64,000 nucleotides of DNA, from the NCBI RefSeq assembly GCF_002218065.1, contig NZ_BDUB01000001.1, positions 2,575,270-2,639,269 on the forward strand, read 5' to 3'. Position numbers and translations under genes: made by a program. The notes under the pieces were generated by a model. It had not been told where the DNA came from, searched no databases, and saw nothing but the letters and a program-made list of their open reading frames with translations. Below, in pieces: positions 60,693 to 64,000 of the stretch; within the stretch, counting starts at the first letter, position 1, and the number at the start of each line of letters is the position of its first letter. The DNA comes from Nodularia sp. NIES-3585. Its GTDB lineage: Bacteria; Cyanobacteriota; Cyanobacteriia; Cyanobacteriales; Nostocaceae.

Positions 60693-61550
60693 ATGACTGC
60701 GAAGTTTCTGGCGTTCACTCCTGATGTAAACAATTTACCTCGTCTTAGTTGGGTAAACGTGGTATTTTTTGGTGCATTTCATGCCTTAGCTCTTTTAGCG
60801 CCTTGGTTTTTCTCCTGGCCAGCATTAGGTGTGCTGGTGTTTCTGCACTGGTTATTCGGGAGCATCGGTATTTGCTTAGGATATCATCGACTGTTGAGCC
60901 ATAAAAGTTTTCAAGTGCCTAAGTGGTTAGAATATGCGATCGCCACTATTGGAGCGCTAGCTCTACAAGGCGGCCCGATTTTCTGGGTAGGCGGACACCG
61001 CCAGCATCACGCCCATACAGAAGATGTCAACCTAGATCCATACTCCGCACAGCGAGGATTTTGGTGGAGCCATATGTTGTGGATTTTTTACCCACGGGCT
61101 GAGTTTTTTGACTATCAATCATATCAAAAATATGCGCCTGATTTAGCACGAGAACCTTACTATCGCTGGCTGGATCGCTACTTCGTGCTTTTACAAATTC
61201 CTCTTGGTGTGTTGCTGTATGTCTTAGGCGGTTGGTCTTTTGTCATCTACGGCACATTTGTCAGGTCAGTCTTACTGTGGCATTCCACTTGGTTTGTTAA
61301 CTCAGCATCACACCTGTGGGGTTATCGTACCTTTGATGCTGATGATGGCGCACGTAATCTTTGGTGGGTATCGCTGGTAACTTACGGAGAAGGTTGGCAC
61401 AATAACCATCACACTTATCCCCACATGGCGAAATCAGGATTATCTTGGTGGGAGATTGATATGACTTGGTGGAGTATTAAAGTTTTGCAGACTTTGGGTT
61501 TAGCCAAAAAAGTCATTTCTGTTCCTCCTCGCAGCGCCATACTCAAGTAG
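60693..61550 (+). CDS. acyl-lipid/acyl-CoA desaturase (DesC-like)
   Basis: Start ATG 60693 with AGGAA about seven bases upstream; the upstream extension to 60615 is in the control region. The 285-residue membrane enzyme has the three His boxes of the delta-9 type: HRLLSH, GHRQHHAHTED and HNNHH (WHNNHHTYPHM). Several membrane segments surround them (NVVFFGAFHALALLAPWFFS; LQIPLGVLLYVLGGWSFVI). It introduces a double bond into membrane fatty acids using O2 and electrons from ferredoxin or a similar donor. The product may be delta-9, but regioselectivity is not provable from sequence alone. It is likely controlled by the divergent TetR-like regulator. Confidence 0.93.
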   Translation: MTAKFLAFTPDVNNLPRLSWVNVVFFGAFHALALLAPWFFSWPALGVLVFLHWLFGSIGICLGYHRLLSHKSFQVPKWLEYAIATIGALALQGGPIFWVGGHRQHHAHTEDVNLDPYSAQRGFWWSHMLWIFYPRAEFFDYQSYQKYAPDLAREPYYRWLDRYFVLLQIPLGVLLYVLGGWSFVIYGTFVRSVLLWHSTWFVNSASHLWGYRTFDADDGARNLWWVSLVTYGEGWHNNHHTYPHMAKSGLSWWEIDMTWWSIKVLQTLGLAKKVISVPPRSAILK

Positions 61551-61600
61551 ATTGTTCCCAAATGTTACCAAAGCAGTAAACACCAGGCGCACCAGAGTAA

Positions 61601-61798
61601 GAGGTTGTTTGAAAAGTCTAATTTATTACTTACGTTGGCGACTAGAAGTCGCGGCTACACAGACAAAACCCACCTTCGTGGGTTCAAAAAACTCGATTTA
61701 CCGTTAGTCCGCGCAGGCGGACTTCGTTTGTGTAGTAGCGTATCGCTAACGCGAAGCGTAGCCATATTATATTCGCCCAATACTTTTAAAACATCCTC
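61601..61798. mobile_element. 198-bp MITE-like element carrying the composite repeat
   Basis: Left GAGGTTGTTTGAAAAGTC, right ACTTTTAAAACATCCTC, with TAA on both sides. Its core is the composite 103-bp inverted-repeat element. The ends match 48131-48323, whose core is unrelated. Confidence 0.75.
61638..61740. repeat. composite ~100-bp inverted-repeat element, copy B
   Basis: Reverse-complement arrangement of 5667-5768: GCGACTAGAAGTCGC hairpin, CGGCTACACAGAC arm, then the ACCCACC-type and GTCCGCGC-type hairpins in swapped order. Nested in the MITE-like element above. Confidence 0.7.
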
Positions 61799-61814
61799 TA
61801 AGAGTTGAGAAGTT

Positions 61815-63032
61815 TTAATTATGAATTAATTGAGCAACTCGGATTGCAGATGTGATAGCTCCTTCATGTAATCCGTCTCCAAGGTAAGCTCCTGCATGGT
61901 AGGTATTGTTTTCGCCGTTGGTGGTGATAATTTCGTTTCTGTATTTGAAGGAATCTACTGTGTACAAGGGTGTGTGATGTTCTTGTATGTGGAGAATTTT
62001 ATCTTCAGCGATGACGTTATCCAGGTTAAAGGCCAAGCTGTATTCAGGAGGTGATGATATTCCACAAAGCTGGTTGAGGTAAGCATTATATCCCCATCCT
62101 TGTTCTGTTTGGAAAAAATCAAATTCCCCAGGTTGTTTGATCCTGTGTCTGCTATATATTGAAGTATCTGTATGTATAATTGTTGTGGCTAGGTTTTTTT
62201 GCCATGCTGAAAAGCGTTTAATTTCTTCGTTTGTTGGGTCAGATAATAATTTCATTACCTGATCAGGTGGTGTCGCTAAAACTACTTTGTCGAAAAGATG
62301 CGTCACACCATCCGATAACCTGATTTGAACAGCATTATTTTGTCTGCTAATTCCGGCAACTTTTACATTCAGCCAAATATTCCCCTGAAAGCGGTCTAAG
62401 ATTTTTTCAATATAGGAATACACTCCGCCTTTTATCCTCACCCACTTGACAAATATATAGTCTCGCAGTGTAGGTATTACCAGTTCTAGCGGGCAATTAT
62501 CGATTAATTCAAATGGCATTGAATAGCTATACATTACTAAGAGTTTTAGCCAATAGTTTCGGATGCATTGGCGGACTAAATATTGGGAAATTGGCTTATT
62601 CAATAATTCTTTTTTAGAAATAAAACGCGTTTTTATTGATAATTTAGCAGCCCCCGCATAGAGCGTATTAAGTTTAAAAAATTCAATTAACCGCTGTATT
62701 CCTGTAAAATTTTTTAGAATCATCAACGCTGAAAGCAAATGACGACCATCCTGCAAAAACAATGCTGAACCAATCTTAACTGGTTCTAACTCCACTTCTA
62801 ACTCTTGCATTAATTTGAGAAAGTTGTTAAATGCACGGGGAAATTCCAGCACACCACATTCTAAAATCTGATCACAGTCTGATTGATTGGGTTTAATGTT
62901 TTTATTTAATGTCCGAATATGTCCACCTAAAATAGGTTGTTTTTCTAAAACTGTGACTTTATGTCCATTCTTATTTAGCAGGTATGCTGTCACCATACCG
63001 CTAGCTCCGCCTCCAATAATTGCTATTTTCAT
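61815..63032 (-). CDS. FAD-dependent amine oxidase/phytoene-desaturase-like protein
   Basis: A 405-residue flavoprotein. The N-terminal dinucleotide motif is IAIIGGGASGMVTAYLLNKN, followed by VTVLEKQPILGGHIRT, typical of the amine-oxidase/protoporphyrinogen-oxidase/phytoene-desaturase superfamily. FDKVVLATPPDQVMKLL is the second conserved strand, and NTYHAGAYLGDGLHEGAI the C-terminal FAD-contact motif. The substrate is unknown. It lies 186 bases downstream of another flavoprotein gene on the same strand, so they may act together. Confidence 0.85.
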   Translation of the reverse strand: MKIAIIGGGASGMVTAYLLNKNGHKVTVLEKQPILGGHIRTLNKNIKPNQSDCDQILECGVLEFPRAFNNFLKLMQELEVELEPVKIGSALFLQDGRHLLSALMILKNFTGIQRLIEFFKLNTLYAGAAKLSIKTRFISKKELLNKPISQYLVRQCIRNYWLKLLVMYSYSMPFELIDNCPLELVIPTLRDYIFVKWVRIKGGVYSYIEKILDRFQGNIWLNVKVAGISRQNNAVQIRLSDGVTHLFDKVVLATPPDQVMKLLSDPTNEEIKRFSAWQKNLATTIIHTDTSIYSRHRIKQPGEFDFFQTEQGWGYNAYLNQLCGISSPPEYSLAFNLDNVIAEDKILHIQEHHTPLYTVDSFKYRNEIITTNGENNTYHAGAYLGDGLHEGAITSAIRVAQLIHN

Positions 63033-63125
63033 ATCTCATTACTAAACTAATGGGATGATTTGATGGAGGAACGAACCGCATTCGCGCAGCGTATGCCCCC
63101 AGGGCTTTAGGGCGCAAAGTACACA

Positions 63126-63155
63126 AAGGAAGAAGGAAGAAGGAAGAAGGAAGAA
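63126..63155. repeat. GGAAGAA heptamer array
   Basis: Four GGAAGAA units between the two flavoprotein genes, preceded by a GCGCAGCGTATGCCCC small repeat near 63083. Same class of short tandem repeat as at 23355. Confidence 0.8.
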
Positions 63156-63218
63156 AATTTGGTGCGGTTCTTTAGCAGGAAATGTATTAACAGGCTAGAA
63201 AATGCTATGATCTGGTTG

Positions 63219-63998
63219 TTAGCCTTTTGGTAAGATTACATCACCTGATAATTTTTGATATAAACTGGCTCCAGTCCAAAATGTTGGCGCAAACCCTGGA
63301 TAGCCAGATGAGGCGTTACAAAAGTAAAAGTTTTTTAAAGATGTCTTGTAGTTGAGTCTACCAATGCCCATATTGCGCGGTGTGAGGTTGGAACCATAAG
63401 AGTTTCCTTTGGGACACCAACAATATCTTTCATTGGTTGTGGGACTTCCAGTGATTTTAAAGGCTAGATGATTTCTCAGATTTGGGATATAGTTTTTTTC
63501 AACGATATCTAAAATCGCATCTAAAATTTCTGCTTTTTTCTGTCTATAAGCTTTGACATCTGTATCTTTAAGTTGTTTAAAGTAATCATAATTAGCCACT
63601 GTCAAAAACTCGATGATTTGACATCCTTCTGGACTGTCTGGCTGTTCTGTCATTAAAGATGGTGTTGTAATGGCAAAACTAGGATGAGAAAAGTCATGCT
63701 TTTCATACATCTGAGCAAATGCTTCGTTCAAGTCTGGATGACTAGTATGAAAGATATTCCATTTCCCAAATCCATAGTCTCGCAAGTCAATATCTTTGAC
63801 AACGCAGTAAGCCATGAAATTGGAAGGTGAATATTCATAATTAAGCTTTTGGCGGACTCTTTTTGAGAAGTTTTCTACTCCGATCATCTGGGCAGCTTTT
63901 TGCGGATCTATATTGCAAATAATATTTTCGCCAGTGAATTCACGGCTTTCATGGGTGATTCTATCAATTGCCCTAACTTTGGTTACCTTTTTGTTAAT
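63219..63998 (-). CDS. CrtI/CrtO-like FAD-dependent desaturase or isomerase, partial (N-terminus off the window)
   Basis: The reverse-strand frame is open to the window edge; the ATG at 63887 is internal, because coding continues upstream as KKVTKVRAIDRITHESREFT and ENIICNIDPQKAAQ. The visible ~259 residues are the C-terminal part of a phytoene-desaturase-type flavoprotein: EYSPSNFMAYCVVKDIDLRD, FHTSHPDLNEAFAQMY, IIEFLTVANYDYFKQL, and the FAD-contact ending NFYFCNASSGYPGFAPTFWT. Substrate not determinable; carotenoid or other lipid-soluble substrates are usual in the family. Confidence 0.8.
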   Translation of the reverse strand: MNKKVTKVRAIDRITHESREFTGENIICNIDPQKAAQMIGVENFSKRVRQKLNYEYSPSNFMAYCVVKDIDLRDYGFGKWNIFHTSHPDLNEAFAQMYEKHDFSHPSFAITTPSLMTEQPDSPEGCQIIEFLTVANYDYFKQLKDTDVKAYRQKKAEILDAILDIVEKNYIPNLRNHLAFKITGSPTTNERYCWCPKGNSYGSNLTPRNMGIGRLNYKTSLKNFYFCNASSGYPGFAPTFWTGASLYQKLSGDVILPKG

Positions 63999-64000
63999 TA

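Overview
The window looks like chromosomal DNA of a filamentous, heterocyst-type cyanobacterium (Nostocales, Nostoc/Anabaena-like). Reasons: psaK (photosystem I), very frequent HIP1 octamers (GCGATCGC), heptameric short tandem repeats (AAAATCT, AGTCATT, TTTGACT, GGAAGAA), abundant small palindromic dispersed repeats, and typical cyanobacterial conserved genes. No rRNA, CRISPR array, complete transposase gene or prophage was seen. Three tRNAs are present (Leu-CAG, Leu-CAA, Gln-UUG).

Layout. 1-5.6 kb: partial acyltransferase, SDR operon, mnmE, aldo/keto reductase. 6-9.3 kb: an accessory zone with TPR and CHAT gene remnants around a tight three-gene operon that starts with a TIGR04255-like gene; its function is unknown. 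9.6-14.8 kb: GHL10-type hydrolase, a polysaccharide acetyltransferase/glycosyltransferase pair, cobU. 15-18.5 kb: a NACHT NTPase and an FGE/SUMF1-like protein that read as one gene split by a single frameshift. 19-26.4 kb: housekeeping genes (SpoU methylase, murA, M48 protease, RluA-type synthase, RNase Z) and the tRNAs. 26.4-33.8 kb: standalone nuclease-like protein, a Wzc-like polysaccharide co-polymerase/kinase, SpoIID/LytB protein, conserved membrane protein. 34-36.3 kb: a compact, apparently structured RNA region ahead of an arginase/agmatinase/guanidine-hydrolase gene, then an MtfA-type peptidase. 36.4-38.3 kb: an AAA ATPase plus DUF4435 pair resembling the PARIS (AriA-AriB) defence module. 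38.6-49 kb: SpmA/SpmB fusion, ilvA, methyltransferase, aldo/keto reductase, gamma-glutamyltransferase, psaK, sufE. 50.2-55.1 kb: a zinc-homeostasis cluster (COG0523 GTPase, WD40 protein, small secreted Cys protein, ZnuA-like lipoprotein, broken flavoprotein gene) with several Zur-box-like palindromes. 55-64 kb: three-domain cell-wall hydrolase, DUF427, a TetR regulator fused to a decayed recombinase-like domain and divergent from a fatty-acid desaturase with twin palindromic operators between them, and two flavin amine-oxidase/CrtI-like genes, the last running off the right edge.

The intergenic space is shaped by several families of MITE-like repeats. Because other copies show the empty site, one insertion can be read precisely: a 170-bp element inside an older repeat with a TAA duplication. 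A 23-bp repeat inserted at a HIP1 site has broken the Zur-box-preceded flavoprotein gene. The strongest candidates for undescribed biology are the structured RNA at about 34.1-34.4 kb, the three-gene TIGR04255 operon, the TetR-recombinase fusion with its operator pair, and the Zur-linked cluster. All coordinates and alignments were read by eye; family names rest on recognised motifs, not on database searches.
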